Source of the DNA: Breoghania sp.
GTDB taxonomy: Bacteria; Pseudomonadota; Alphaproteobacteria; Rhizobiales; Stappiaceae
Length of the DNA: 64,000 nucleotides
Reading direction: 5' to 3'
NCBI RefSeq assembly: GCF_963674635.1
Contig: NZ_OY771475.1
Coordinates: forward strand, 558,001-622,000
How positions within the stretch are numbered: the stretch's first letter is position 1; each line of letters opens with the position of its first letter. Of this stretch, positions 9,115 to 16,950 are shown in pieces. A model generated the notes under the pieces. That model was not told the DNA's origin and did no database searches. It saw only the letters and a list, made by a program, of their open reading frames with translations. The position numbers were made by a program, and so were the translations under genes.

Positions 9115-9753
9115 TTATGCGATGAGCAGGCTGGCCATCGTGCTGGCAACCATCAGCGCGGCCAGTGTGACGTTGATGGCGCGCAGGCGGCTGGGGGCGC
9201 CTGCCAGCCGCGCCATCAGCGTTCCGGCCATCGCCCAGCAGAAATTGGCGCCGCCGCCGAGCACCACAAAGGTCAGCGAAATGATGCTGACATCGCGCAG
9301 ATAATGGTCGGGCGCGGCGAACTGCGACAAGGCCGCGATCTGCATTGCATAGGCCTTGGGGTTCAAGGGATGCACCCACAAGCCGCGCAGAAAACCGGGC
9401 GCCCTTGACGCGGCGCTTCCCGAAACTGTGCCGGCGCGCGCGAAGGCGATGATCCAGGCGAGATAGAGAATATAGGCGAAACAGGCGAGTTGCAGGGCGC
9501 CCTGAAGGACCGGCACGCTGGAGATCAGGGCCAGCAGACCGGCTGCCGCCAACCACAAGGTGGTTGTGAACCCGACGAGCATTCCTGCCAGAAACGGCAG
9601 GGTACGGGTCGGGCCGTGGGTTCCGCCAAGCGCCGCAAGCGCCATGTTGCCCGGGCCCGGAGTGCCGCTCGCCGCAAGTATGAACAGGCTCAACAGCGCA
9701 TATCGTTCTGCCGGCATGAAGGACGGGAGATGGGCGGGCAATTCGGTGAGCAT
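9115..9753 (-). CDS. LysE/RhtB family amino-acid exporter
   Basis: Inner-membrane exporter of the LysE superfamily, predicted to expel an amino acid or small metabolite. The 212-residue product has the family signature SGTPGPGNMALAALGGTHG (about residues 29-47) after the first membrane segment, a conserved NPKAYAM motif (about 130-136) and six hydrophobic segments in total. The ATG at 9753 is the only sensible start. It is divergent from a MocR-type regulator with a 101-bp shared promoter region holding a palindrome, and upstream of ilvA. That context suggests a regulated export and degradation unit. Substrate (threonine, homoserine, lysine or other) is not determinable. Confidence 0.9.
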   Translation of the reverse strand: MLTELPAHLPSFMPAERYALLSLFILAASGTPGPGNMALAALGGTHGPTRTLPFLAGMLVGFTTTLWLAAAGLLALISSVPVLQGALQLACFAYILYLAWIIAFARAGTVSGSAASRAPGFLRGLWVHPLNPKAYAMQIAALSQFAAPDHYLRDVSIISLTFVVLGGGANFCWAMAGTLMARLAGAPSRLRAINVTLAALMVASTMASLLIA

Positions 9754-9831
9754 GGCGCAAATCCAGTAGAGGTTGTCCGTTGCCGGGCTTTTGTCTTCCG
9801 ATTGTCTCCATGATTGTGTCTGGTCTTGTCG

Positions 9832-9853
9832 GATACAAATGATACATTGTATC
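9832..9853. promoter_or_regulatory. Candidate MocR operator between the LysE exporter and the MocR regulator
   Basis: A perfect 13-bp dyad GATACATTGTATC (9841-9853) is preceded by a further direct half-site GATACA (9832-9837). MocR/GntR regulators are known to bind combinations of direct and inverted half-sites like this. It touches the regulator start codon, and TACATT (9843-9848) is placed as a -10 hexamer would be for a transcript starting at the ATG. Confidence 0.6.
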
Positions 9854-9854
9854 T

Positions 9855-11240
9855 ATGACAATATTTTCGAAACTGGTCGGGCGCGACGGCGTGCCGGGTG
9901 CGCGTCAGGTTGAAGCCTTTCTCCGGGCCCAAATCGAGAACGGGGATCTGGCGGAGGGGGTGCAGCTTCCTCCCGTGCGTGAAGCGGCATGGCAATTGGG
10001 CTGCGCGCCGGGAACGGTGTCTCGGGCCTATCAGGCGCTGACGGTCGCCGGCCTCGTTCGTGGAGAGGTCGGGCGAGGGACGTTTGTGGGAACGGGTACC
10101 CCGCAACGCATGTCGCATCTGCGCGATGAGGAAATGGACCGCTTCGCCGACATGGCGATCAACACCTTCCTCATGGAACCGGCGGGCGAAATCGTGGCGC
10201 AGGCCATGGAGGCGGCGGCGATACGCGCGCGCGATGGGGCCGTGCCGCTGCGGTATGTCGGCATGATGGGCGACGAGACGGACAGGCAGGCCGCTTTGCC
10301 TCTGCTTTCGCGCTGGTGTCCACAGGCGCAGCTTGAGAACATCGCTCTGTTCAATGGGGCGCAGTCGGTCTTTTCCTGCGGTTTCGCGGGATTGATGCGC
10401 CCCGGCACTGCGGTCGCCGCCGATGCCGTGACCTATCCCGGGGTGATTGCTGCGGCGGAACTCTCCGGGCGGCGCGTCATTGGGATCGAGATGGATGACC
10501 TGGGAATGATCCCGGAGGCTCTGGACGCGGCCTGCCGCGCACACGCGATCTCGATTGTCTGCCTGATGCCGGGAATTCAGAACCCGACCGGCATGACCAT
10601 GCCCGCAAAGCGGCGCGAGGCACTGGCGCAAGTTGCCGACAGGCACGATCTGATCGTGCTGCAGGACGAGGTCTACGGGTTCCTGTTCGATGAGACGGCT
10701 CCGAGTTTCGCGGAGCTGTTGCCCACACGGGCCATCGTTTCCACCTCACTGTCCAAATGCGTGGCTCCGACGTTGCATGTGGGTTACGCGGTCGGGCCAA
10801 GGGGGCTGGTGCGGCGGGTGGCGCAGGCCCAGAACGCGATGGCGCTGATGGTGCCGCCGATCCTCGGGGCTGCGGCGTCCCATGTGCTGACGAGCGGACT
10901 GTTGGAGACGCGCGTGGAAAAGGTGCGCGCCGGCGTGGCGCGCAGAGCCGACAGGATGAAGGCGCTGTTTCCCGTGCTTGACCGATCCCGCCTGACAGGC
11001 GGGATCGCATGGCTGCCGGTGCCGGAAAACTGGCGGGTGGCGGAATTCTGTGCAGAAGCGGAGGCGCAGGGGGTGCGCGTTGGTGACGGTGCGAGTTTCG
11101 CGGTGGAGCGCACCAATCCCCCACAGGCGGTGCGCGTCAGCTTCTGCGCCGTGCCGGGCGAGGAGCGGTTCCAGGCGGCGATTGCCATCCTGAAAGGTCT
11201 GCTCGATCAGCCGATGGCAGGCAGTGCGGCCATTCCGTAA
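9855..11240 (+). CDS. MocR-type regulator (GntR DNA-binding domain fused to aminotransferase-like domain)
   Basis: Fusion of an N-terminal winged helix (residues about 10-80: LPPVREAAWQLGCAPGTVSRAYQAL, a classic GntR recognition helix) to a fold-type-I aminotransferase domain (about 100-455). The PLP lysine is in STSLSKCVAP, preceded by LQDEVYGFLF with the cofactor-binding Asp and by MPGIQNPTGMTM. Proteins of this kind are PLP-responsive transcription factors, not enzymes. Length 461 residues. The ATG at 9855 has no ribosome site, so the mRNA may be leaderless. It is divergent from the LysE exporter and probably controls that gene, ilvA and itself. Confidence 0.91.
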   Translation: MTIFSKLVGRDGVPGARQVEAFLRAQIENGDLAEGVQLPPVREAAWQLGCAPGTVSRAYQALTVAGLVRGEVGRGTFVGTGTPQRMSHLRDEEMDRFADMAINTFLMEPAGEIVAQAMEAAAIRARDGAVPLRYVGMMGDETDRQAALPLLSRWCPQAQLENIALFNGAQSVFSCGFAGLMRPGTAVAADAVTYPGVIAAAELSGRRVIGIEMDDLGMIPEALDAACRAHAISIVCLMPGIQNPTGMTMPAKRREALAQVADRHDLIVLQDEVYGFLFDETAPSFAELLPTRAIVSTSLSKCVAPTLHVGYAVGPRGLVRRVAQAQNAMALMVPPILGAAASHVLTSGLLETRVEKVRAGVARRADRMKALFPVLDRSRLTGGIAWLPVPENWRVAEFCAEAEAQGVRVGDGASFAVERTNPPQAVRVSFCAVPGEERFQAAIAILKGLLDQPMAGSAAIP

Positions 11241-11302
11241 CAACGGTGGCGGCAGGGCCGGGTTGCGCCAGTCTCATTTGTGCTGATGGATCAGACGGCG
11301 AA

Positions 11303-11322
11303 TGGGGCCTTGCATGGCCCCA
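11303..11322 (-). terminator. Short hairpin between the converging mocR and hemB genes
   Basis: Stem TGGGGCC (11303-11309) with GGCCCCA (11316-11322) and a 6-base loop, lying in the 89-bp gap between convergent stop codons. No T-run follows, so it is a weak candidate terminator. Confidence 0.3.
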
Positions 11323-11329
11323 CCCGCGT

Positions 11330-12373
11330 TCAAAGCCCAGAGGTCAGGTGCTTTGCGATCTTCGGTGCGAAATAGGTGAGGACGCCGTCGGCTCCGGCGC
11401 GCTTGAAGGCGGCGACGCTCTCAATCATCGCGCGGTCGAAATCGAGCCAGCCGTTTTGCGCGGCCGCGCAGATCATCGCGTATTCGCCGGACACCTGATA
11501 GGCGAAGGTCGGCACCGCGAACTCGTCCTTCAGACGGCGCACGATGTCCAGATAGGGCAGGCCCGGCTTGACCATGATCATGTCCGCGCCTTCTTCCAGA
11601 TCGAGGCCCGCCTCCACCACCGCTTCATTGGAGTTGTGGTAGTCCATCTGGTAGGTGCGCTTGTCGCCCTTCAGGCAGGCATTGGTGCCGATGGCGTCGC
11701 GGAAGGGGCCGTAGAAGGCAGAGGCATATTTGGCCGAATAGGCCATGATCTGAATATCGGTGAAACCGACCGCATCGAGCCCTGCGCGGATCGCGCCGAT
11801 GCGTCCGTCCATCATGTCGGAGGGCGCGATCACATCCGAACCGGCTTCGGCCTGGTTGATCGACTGGGCAATGAGAACGCGCACCGTCTCGTCATTGAGG
11901 ATGGTCTCGCCCTCCAGCAGGCCGTCATGGCCGTGGCTGGTATAGGGGTCGAGCGCCACGTCTGTGATCAGGCCGATATGGGGCACTTCCTTCTTGATGG
12001 CGCGGCAGGCACGGCACACCAGATTGTCCGGGTCGAGCGCCTGGGAGCCGGTGGCATCTCGCTGGGCGTCATCCGTATAGGGAAACAGCGCCAGCGCCGG
12101 GATGCCGAGGGAGGCCGCATAGGCGGCCTCGCGCACGGCCTCGTCGATGGAAAGGCGATGGCAGTCCGGCATGGAGGTAACGGGTTCGCGGCGATTTTCG
12201 CCGTCGATGACGAAAATCGGCCAGATCAGGTCGTCCACGGTCAGCGTCGTTTCGCGAACGAGCCTGCGCGACCAGTCGGTCCGGCGATTGCGACGCATGC
12301 GCTTGCCGCCAAGGATCTCGCTCATATCGATCTCGGGCATCGCTCTGCGCTTGCGCGGTTCGGCGTTCATCAT
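11330..12373 (-). CDS. hemB: Delta-aminolevulinic acid dehydratase (porphobilinogen synthase)
   Basis: Cytosolic enzyme that condenses two 5-aminolevulinate molecules to porphobilinogen in tetrapyrrole synthesis. The product is 347 residues. Landmarks: DLIWPIFV, ALFPYTDD, LITDVALDPYTSHGHDG (metal/active-site loop, lacking the full zinc-type Cys triad, as in Mg-dependent alphaproteobacterial forms), VIAPSDMMDGR, the first Schiff-base lysine in YSAKYASAFYGPFRDA and the second in MVKPGLPYLDI, then YQVSGEYAM. I place the start at 12373 (MMNAEP) because AGGGAG sits 5 bases before it; an upstream in-frame ATG at 12394 has no such site. Confidence 0.95.
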   Translation of the reverse strand: MMNAEPRKRRAMPEIDMSEILGGKRMRRNRRTDWSRRLVRETTLTVDDLIWPIFVIDGENRREPVTSMPDCHRLSIDEAVREAAYAASLGIPALALFPYTDDAQRDATGSQALDPDNLVCRACRAIKKEVPHIGLITDVALDPYTSHGHDGLLEGETILNDETVRVLIAQSINQAEAGSDVIAPSDMMDGRIGAIRAGLDAVGFTDIQIMAYSAKYASAFYGPFRDAIGTNACLKGDKRTYQMDYHNSNEAVVEAGLDLEEGADMIMVKPGLPYLDIVRRLKDEFAVPTFAYQVSGEYAMICAAAQNGWLDFDRAMIESVAAFKRAGADGVLTYFAPKIAKHLTSGL

Positions 12374-12716
12374 TCTAGCTCCCTGTCGGCGCATGTCTCC
12401 CTAGCGGCCATGGTGTAGCACCCCGGTGCGGGAAGGGGAACATGGTTGCGGGGGGAAGATCTTGACCTTCGATCAGGGCCCGAGCGCGGGCGCAAATGTC
12501 TCGCTGTCCTGGTCGGGCAGGGGCGCAGGCGGATTGTCGCCGCCTTGGCGATGCGACGAACGCAGCGTCTTTCGCGGCGTTGACGCTGAGTGATCCGCCG
12601 GATATGCCCGAAAGCCGGGTCGGTTCGTTTGCTGTCGCGAAACCGGAGCACCGGGGCGGGGTCCGTTCCGGATTACATCAGTCAAGTTCGGCAGCCGGTT
12701 CCGGGGAGGGAACGGG
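12374..12716. other. Intergenic region between hemB and the acyl-CoA dehydrogenase gene, nothing further seen
   Basis: About 340 bp between divergent genes, so it should carry both promoters. No RNA gene, convincing promoter hexamer pair, or extended repeat was recognised. The last bases (GGGGAGGGAACGGG) are a strong ribosome site for the downstream dehydrogenase. Confidence 0.4.
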
Positions 12717-13856
12717 ATGGATTTTGCGTTGAGCGAGGAGCAGCGCGCCTTTCAACAGATGGCCGGGGATTTCGCGCGCGAGGAAATGGAGCCTCATGCG
12801 CGCGAGTGGGATGAAAAGAGCATCTTCCCCGTCGAGACGCTGCGCAAGGCGGCGGCGCTCGGCTTTGGCGGCATTTATGTCGGCGAGGATGTGGGCGGCT
12901 CCGGGCTCGGACGGCTCGATGCGGCGGTGATCTTTGAGGAGCTTGCCAAGGGCTGCACGTCGACGGCGGCCTATATCTCCATCCACAATATGGCGACCTG
13001 GATGATTGACCGTTTCGGTGCGCCTGAACAGCGTGAACGGTTTCTGCCAAAGCTCTGTTCCATGGAGCATTTCGCGGCCTATTGCCTGACGGAGCCGGGC
13101 TCGGGGTCGGATGCGGCGGCGCTGCGGACAAAGGCCGTTCGCGACGGCGACGCCTATGTGCTCAATGGCTCCAAGGCATTCATCTCCGGCGGCGGCGCGG
13201 CGGATCTCTACGTCGTGATGGTGCGCATGGGCGAGGAAGGGCCGAAGGGGATTTCCTGCATCGTGGTGGAGAAGGACACGCCTGGCCTCTCTTTCGGCGC
13301 GCAGGAAATCAAGCTCGGCTGGAAGAGCCAGCCGACTGCGCAGGTCAATTTCTCAGATTGTCGTGTTCCGGCCGCCAATCTCATCGGCGCGGAGGGCATG
13401 GGCTTCAAGATCGCCATGGCCGGGCTCGATGGCGGGCGGCTCAACATCGGTGCGTGCTCGCTGGGGGCTGCCCAGGCGAGCCTCGATCTCGCCATCGCCT
13501 ACATGAAGGAGCGACGCCAGTTCAACAAGGCGCTGGCCGAATTCCAGGCGCTTCAGTTCCGCATTGCCGACATGGCAAGCGACCTGGAAGCGGCGCGGCT
13601 GCTTCTCCACAAGGCCGCCATGAAGGTGGACGAAAAGACGGACGATGCGACCCGCTTCGCCGCCATGGCCAAGCGCATCGCGACCGACACGGGTTTTCGC
13701 GTGGTCAACGAGGCGCTGCAACTTCACGGCGGCTATGGCTATTTGCGCGACTATCCGATCGAGCGGTATCTGAGGGATGTGCGGGTTCACCAGATTCTGG
13801 AGGGCACGAACGAGATCATGCGGCTGATCGTTGCGCGCGATCTCTTCAAGTCCTGA
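12717..13856 (+). CDS. Acyl-CoA dehydrogenase, isobutyryl-CoA dehydrogenase type
   Basis: FAD enzyme of the acyl-CoA dehydrogenase family, probably oxidising isobutyryl-CoA to methacrylyl-CoA in valine breakdown. The 379-residue product opens MDFALSEEQRAFQQMAGDFA. Flavin-binding motifs AYCLTEPGSGSDAAAL (about 121-136) and the C-terminal ALQLHGGYGYLRDYPIERYLRDVR and ILEGTNEIMR are all present. The catalytic base is expected at the Glu of LEGTNEI. Substrate assignment rests on overall resemblance to ACAD8-type enzymes and on the neighbouring 3-hydroxyisobutyryl-CoA hydrolase, which acts two steps later in the same pathway. A strong ribosome site precedes the ATG. Confidence 0.88.
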   Translation: MDFALSEEQRAFQQMAGDFAREEMEPHAREWDEKSIFPVETLRKAAALGFGGIYVGEDVGGSGLGRLDAAVIFEELAKGCTSTAAYISIHNMATWMIDRFGAPEQRERFLPKLCSMEHFAAYCLTEPGSGSDAAALRTKAVRDGDAYVLNGSKAFISGGGAADLYVVMVRMGEEGPKGISCIVVEKDTPGLSFGAQEIKLGWKSQPTAQVNFSDCRVPAANLIGAEGMGFKIAMAGLDGGRLNIGACSLGAAQASLDLAIAYMKERRQFNKALAEFQALQFRIADMASDLEAARLLLHKAAMKVDEKTDDATRFAAMAKRIATDTGFRVVNEALQLHGGYGYLRDYPIERYLRDVRVHQILEGTNEIMRLIVARDLFKS

Positions 13857-13917
13857 TTCAGGTACTTGAAGTGGTTAAAGTTCTGAATCTGATTCAGGTT
13901 CAGGAATTGATTCAGGT
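13854..13917. repeat. Three copies of TGATTCAGGT between the two valine-catabolism genes
   Basis: Copies at 13854-13863 (overlapping the dehydrogenase stop codon), 13890-13899 and 13908-13917. The middle copy forms a perfect 15-bp dyad CTGAATC-T-GATTCAG (13883-13897). A fourth copy, extended to TGATTCAGGTCTTTG, occurs upstream of the MFS gene at 25344. This may be an operator cluster or a small dispersed repeat. Confidence 0.6.
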
Positions 13918-14013
13918 CTTTGGCGTCAAGGCGCTGATCTGTAAGGCTTTTGCCGTATGGCGGTGTCCCGGTCGCAAAGGGCGGGGCAGGGGTTAAGAGA
14001 CGAAAGACATAGG

Positions 14014-15099
14014 ATGCAGATGCAGCAGCAAAACGTGGATGATCTCCTCGCCCAGTTCGAGGTTCTGGTGGATGTGAAGGGGAATGCGGGGGTGTTGTCG
14101 CTGTCGCGGCCGCAGGCGCTGAATGCGCTGACCCACGGCATGATCCAGCTCCTGCGGCATTATTTCGATGCGTGGGAGAACGATCCCGCCATCACCCACA
14201 TCATCCTGCGTTCCCTCTCGCCCAAGGCGTTTAGCGCCGGTGGCGATGTGCGCGCCGTCTATGAGATGGCCAAGGCGGGCGACCCGACATGGTCGGCCTT
14301 CTTTGCGGATGAATATTGCCTCAACAGCCGCATCAAGCATTACTCCAAGCCGGTGGTCTCGCTCATTGACGGCATCGTCATGGGGGGCGGTGTCGGGTTG
14401 ACGGGGCATGGTCCTTACCGGATCGGGTCGGAAAAGACGCTCTTCGCCATGCCGGAAGTCGGGATCGGCTTCTTCCCCGATGTCGGGGCGAGCTATCTGC
14501 TGCCGCGCCTGCGCTCCGTGGAAACCGGGCTCTACTGCGCGATGTCGGGGGCGCGGTTGTCGCAGGCCGATTGCATGTGGGCGGGCTTTCTCACCCATTG
14601 CGTGGCGAGCGAGCGGTTCGAAGATCTGCTTGCGGCGCTGACGGCGACCAGTGACATTGACGCCGTGCTGGCCGAATTCGCGGTCGAGCCGTCGGAAGCG
14701 TCCAGACTTGCCGCCCATGAGGCCGCGCTTCAGGCGTGTTTCTCCAAAGGCAGCGTTGCGGAGATTCTGGCCGCACTCGATGCCGTCAGCGGCGATGATG
14801 CGGAATGGGCGCAGAAAACCGCCAGCATGATCCGCTCGCGCTCCCCGATGAGTGTCAATGTCTCCTTCGCGGAGATTCACAGGGGCGCGGAGATGGAATT
14901 CGATGATTGCATGGTCATGGAATACCGCATCCTCCACCGCATTCTGCAAGGCAACGACTTCTACGAGGGGATCCGTTCGGTTCTGGTGGAGAAGGACAAC
15001 ATGCCTGCCTGGAAGCCAGGGCGGTTTGAGGATGTGGACATGGAGGAGGTCGACACGTATTTCAATGAGCCGAAGGATGGCGATCTCGTCCTTCGATAA
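14014..15099 (+). CDS. 3-hydroxyisobutyryl-CoA hydrolase (enoyl-CoA hydratase/isomerase superfamily)
   Basis: Crotonase-fold thioesterase that releases 3-hydroxyisobutyrate from its CoA ester in valine degradation. The 361-residue product contains LSRPQALNALTHGMI, the oxyanion-hole motif FSAGGDVRAVYEMA (about residues 73-86), the second loop DGIVMGGGVGLTGHGPYRIGSEKTL, and the active-site region MPEVGIGFFPDVGASYLLPRL characteristic of hydrolases of this subgroup. Length and C-terminal extension (AEIHRGAEM, EYRILHRIL) match the hydrolase and not simple enoyl-CoA hydratases. The start at 14014 (MQMQQQ) is preferred over an ATG at 13957, whose extra residues look non-conserved. It follows the dehydrogenase gene by 157 bp. 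Confidence 0.9.
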   Translation: MQMQQQNVDDLLAQFEVLVDVKGNAGVLSLSRPQALNALTHGMIQLLRHYFDAWENDPAITHIILRSLSPKAFSAGGDVRAVYEMAKAGDPTWSAFFADEYCLNSRIKHYSKPVVSLIDGIVMGGGVGLTGHGPYRIGSEKTLFAMPEVGIGFFPDVGASYLLPRLRSVETGLYCAMSGARLSQADCMWAGFLTHCVASERFEDLLAALTATSDIDAVLAEFAVEPSEASRLAAHEAALQACFSKGSVAEILAALDAVSGDDAEWAQKTASMIRSRSPMSVNVSFAEIHRGAEMEFDDCMVMEYRILHRILQGNDFYEGIRSVLVEKDNMPAWKPGRFEDVDMEEVDTYFNEPKDGDLVLR

Positions 15100-15247
15100 G
15101 ACTTGCGTTGCGCCCGGTGGGGGAGGCCCCCTGATCCGGCGCAGCCTCGGGCAAAGCTTGTCCGGAAATGATCGGCCCGCCGCCGATTGAACGGCGGGTC
15201 GGAATGTGACGGCCACAAGCAACGGCCGAGAGGGGAATGCGTCTTTC

Positions 15248-15661
15248 ATGGTGACCATGCTGCAGGACATGATCAAGGCCCGCCCGCCGTGGCGCACCCT
15301 GCTGGTGTGGTATCTGCGCCTGATGGCTATCCTGCTTATCGGCGGGGGGATCATTCACTGGGCGCGGATCGTGGGGTATGTGCCCTGGCGCGGAGTGATG
15401 TTCGCCGACATGCCGACCGACTGGCAGGCAGCGACGGCCTATTTCGGTGTGCTCGACATGGTGGCGGGCATCGGCTTGTGGCTGGCGGCCTCGTGGGGGC
15501 CGGTCATGTGGCTCTTGAGGGCGCTTTCCCAGGTCGTCATGCACACGATCCTATCCGACACATTCGGATCGCGGCCCTACGAGATTTCCTTCTATCTGGC
15601 GACCATCGCCATCTATCTCGTGCTCACCATCCTGTGTGAGCGCGAGAAGCGGAAGGGATAG
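15248..15661 (+). CDS. Four-helix membrane protein, DUF6163-like
   Basis: A 137-residue predicted inner-membrane protein with four hydrophobic segments (about residues 15-38, 58-76, 81-100 and 112-130) and a short basic tail CEREKRKG. Conserved-looking features are YLRLMAILLIGGGIIHWARIVG and YEISFYLATIAIYLVLT. I recognise it as resembling a rhizobial family of unknown function (DUF6163) found next to ldtR. The start is chosen at 15248, behind GAGAGGGG; a GTG at 15206 would add 14 residues. It precedes ldtR by 356 bp. Role unknown; an envelope function is inferred from the neighbours only. Confidence 0.72.
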   Translation: MVTMLQDMIKARPPWRTLLVWYLRLMAILLIGGGIIHWARIVGYVPWRGVMFADMPTDWQAATAYFGVLDMVAGIGLWLAASWGPVMWLLRALSQVVMHTILSDTFGSRPYEISFYLATIAIYLVLTILCEREKRKG

Positions 15662-16017
15662 GGGCGAAAGAGCGGGGCTCTGGCATGTGCCGTGCGGAGC
15701 ATCGCCGAGGCGCCTTCACAGGACGCCCACACCTTGTAAAAAACGCTCCGATTTTAGAAAAAAATGCGCTCTGCAATGGTGTCCGAAAATGGTGCGGATG
15801 CCGATTAAGGGTTTGTCAGCCATCCGCTTGTGGCGGAAACCTGCGCGGAATCGGGATGGGGTGCCCGACTTGCGCAACAGGAATCCTCTAAAGTTTCCAA
15901 TGGGTCTTTAAGAGAAGATTCATGCTGCTTTTTAAGCAGATTTTATATCAGCCCGACTAGTGTTGTCCTCAAGCGGAACAAAACCGCACATAAACAGGAC
16001 ACAAGGGGCGTAACCAG
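15662..16017. other. Upstream region of ldtR, A/T-rich, no gene seen
   Basis: About 356 bp. The part from 15720 on is A/T-rich for this genome (TTAGAAAAAAATGCG near 15754, TTTTATATCAG at 15940). It contains the dyad annotated at 15925-15939 and presumably the ldtR promoter. No coding frame with family-like sequence. Confidence 0.5.
15925..15939. promoter_or_regulatory. Dyad CTGCTT-TTT-AAGCAG upstream of ldtR
   Basis: A perfect 6-bp inverted repeat with 3-base centre, followed by ATTTTATATCAG. It lies 79 bp ahead of the ldtR start. MarR-type regulators commonly bind such short A/T-rich dyads in their own promoters, so this is a candidate auto-regulatory site. A short stem without a following T-run is a poor terminator. 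Confidence 0.4.
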
Positions 16018-16530
16018 ATGATCACGGCAAAAAGGGCAGTCGAGGTCGTGGCGCAAGACGAAGGTAATACGGAAATCAAGCCGCTTTACCTTGAGGCGCT
16101 TACTCTCGTTGAGCGGTTACATCGTCGTTTGCTTGATGTAATCAAGGATGAATTCGATCGCATGGGACGTTCGGACGTCAACAGTGTGCAGGCGCTTTTG
16201 CTGTTCAACATCGGCGACAGCGTCCTCACCGCCGGCGAGTTGCGCACCCGGGGGTACTATCTCGGTTCCAACGTCTCCTACAATCTGAAGAAGCTGGTCG
16301 ACACCGGGTTCATCAATCACGAGCGCTCCCGTGTGGATCGCCGCTCGGTTCGCGTCAGCCTGACCGAAAAGGGGCTGGAAGTGGCGAAGATCGTCAATGA
16401 CCTCTACGAGCGCCACATGCGTTCTGTCGAAGCGGTCGGCGAAATCGCCGCACAGGACTTCCAGCAGCTCAACCAGTCACTGCGTCGGCTGGAGCGTTTC
16501 TGGACGGACCAGATCCTCTATCGGCTCTAG
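16018..16530 (+). CDS. ldtR: LdtR, MarR-family regulator of L,D-transpeptidase
   Basis: Winged-helix MarR-type transcription factor of 170 residues. After an N-terminal helix (LYLEALTLVERLHRRLLDVIKDEFDR) comes the winged helix: VNSVQALLLFNIGDSVLTAGEL, recognition helix region YLGSNVSYNLKKLVDTGFI (about 80-98) and wing HERSRVDRRSVRVSLTEKG. The C-terminal dimerisation helix ends FWTDQILYRL. The sequence matches the rhizobial/Liberibacter LdtR group, a known activator of an L,D-transpeptidase gene involved in cell-wall remodelling and stress tolerance. Here the transpeptidase gene is next downstream, in the same direction and behind a terminator, so it has its own promoter that LdtR may control. 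Confidence 0.92.
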   Translation: MITAKRAVEVVAQDEGNTEIKPLYLEALTLVERLHRRLLDVIKDEFDRMGRSDVNSVQALLLFNIGDSVLTAGELRTRGYYLGSNVSYNLKKLVDTGFINHERSRVDRRSVRVSLTEKGLEVAKIVNDLYERHMRSVEAVGEIAAQDFQQLNQSLRRLERFWTDQILYRL

Positions 16531-16950
16531 GCGCTGCCTGTCCGAAGTCGCCGTTCGGGCTTTCAAAACGCCGTCCGTCACCCGCGGGCGGCGTTTTCAT
16601 GTCTGGACTTCGGGGCATGCAGGTGCCTTTGCGACATGAACTTGCCATAATGAAATGAAAAGGACCGTGCTGAGGCGCAGAAACCGTTAACCGGATTCTG
16701 CCAAGGATTGTTTGTGTAAAAATGCGGATCGGCCGGTCGACCCGATGGCAAGGCCTGAAAGGGCAAGGGCCAGCGGGCCTGCTTGGCGCTCTTGTGATTT
16801 CGGGCGATGTGGCCGGGAAAGCACAAATGCGTATTCGAGGTCTGCTTTTGTTGCCTCGCTGCGGCGCAGGTGGTACCGCAAACCGAAGACAATCAGGAAA
16901 TGCGGACCTGGCTCGCACCATCCGCGCAAACGCACCTGGGAGATTGCTCC
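16531..16950 (+). other. ldtR to L,D-transpeptidase gap: terminator plus probable promoter region
   Basis: A terminator at 16565-16600 ends ldtR. Beyond it lies about 350 bp with an A/T-richer section (16635-16720, for example CTTGCCATAATGAAATGAAAAGG and TTGTTTGTGTAAAAATG) where the transpeptidase promoter should be. An ATG at 16900 in frame with the transpeptidase is an alternative start. Confidence 0.45.
16565..16600 (+). terminator. Rho-independent terminator after ldtR
   Basis: AAAACGCCG (16565-16573) pairs with CGGCGTTTT (16589-16597); the stem extends inward by further GC pairs. The four terminal Ts form the tail. It lies 35 bp past the ldtR stop. Confidence 0.78.
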
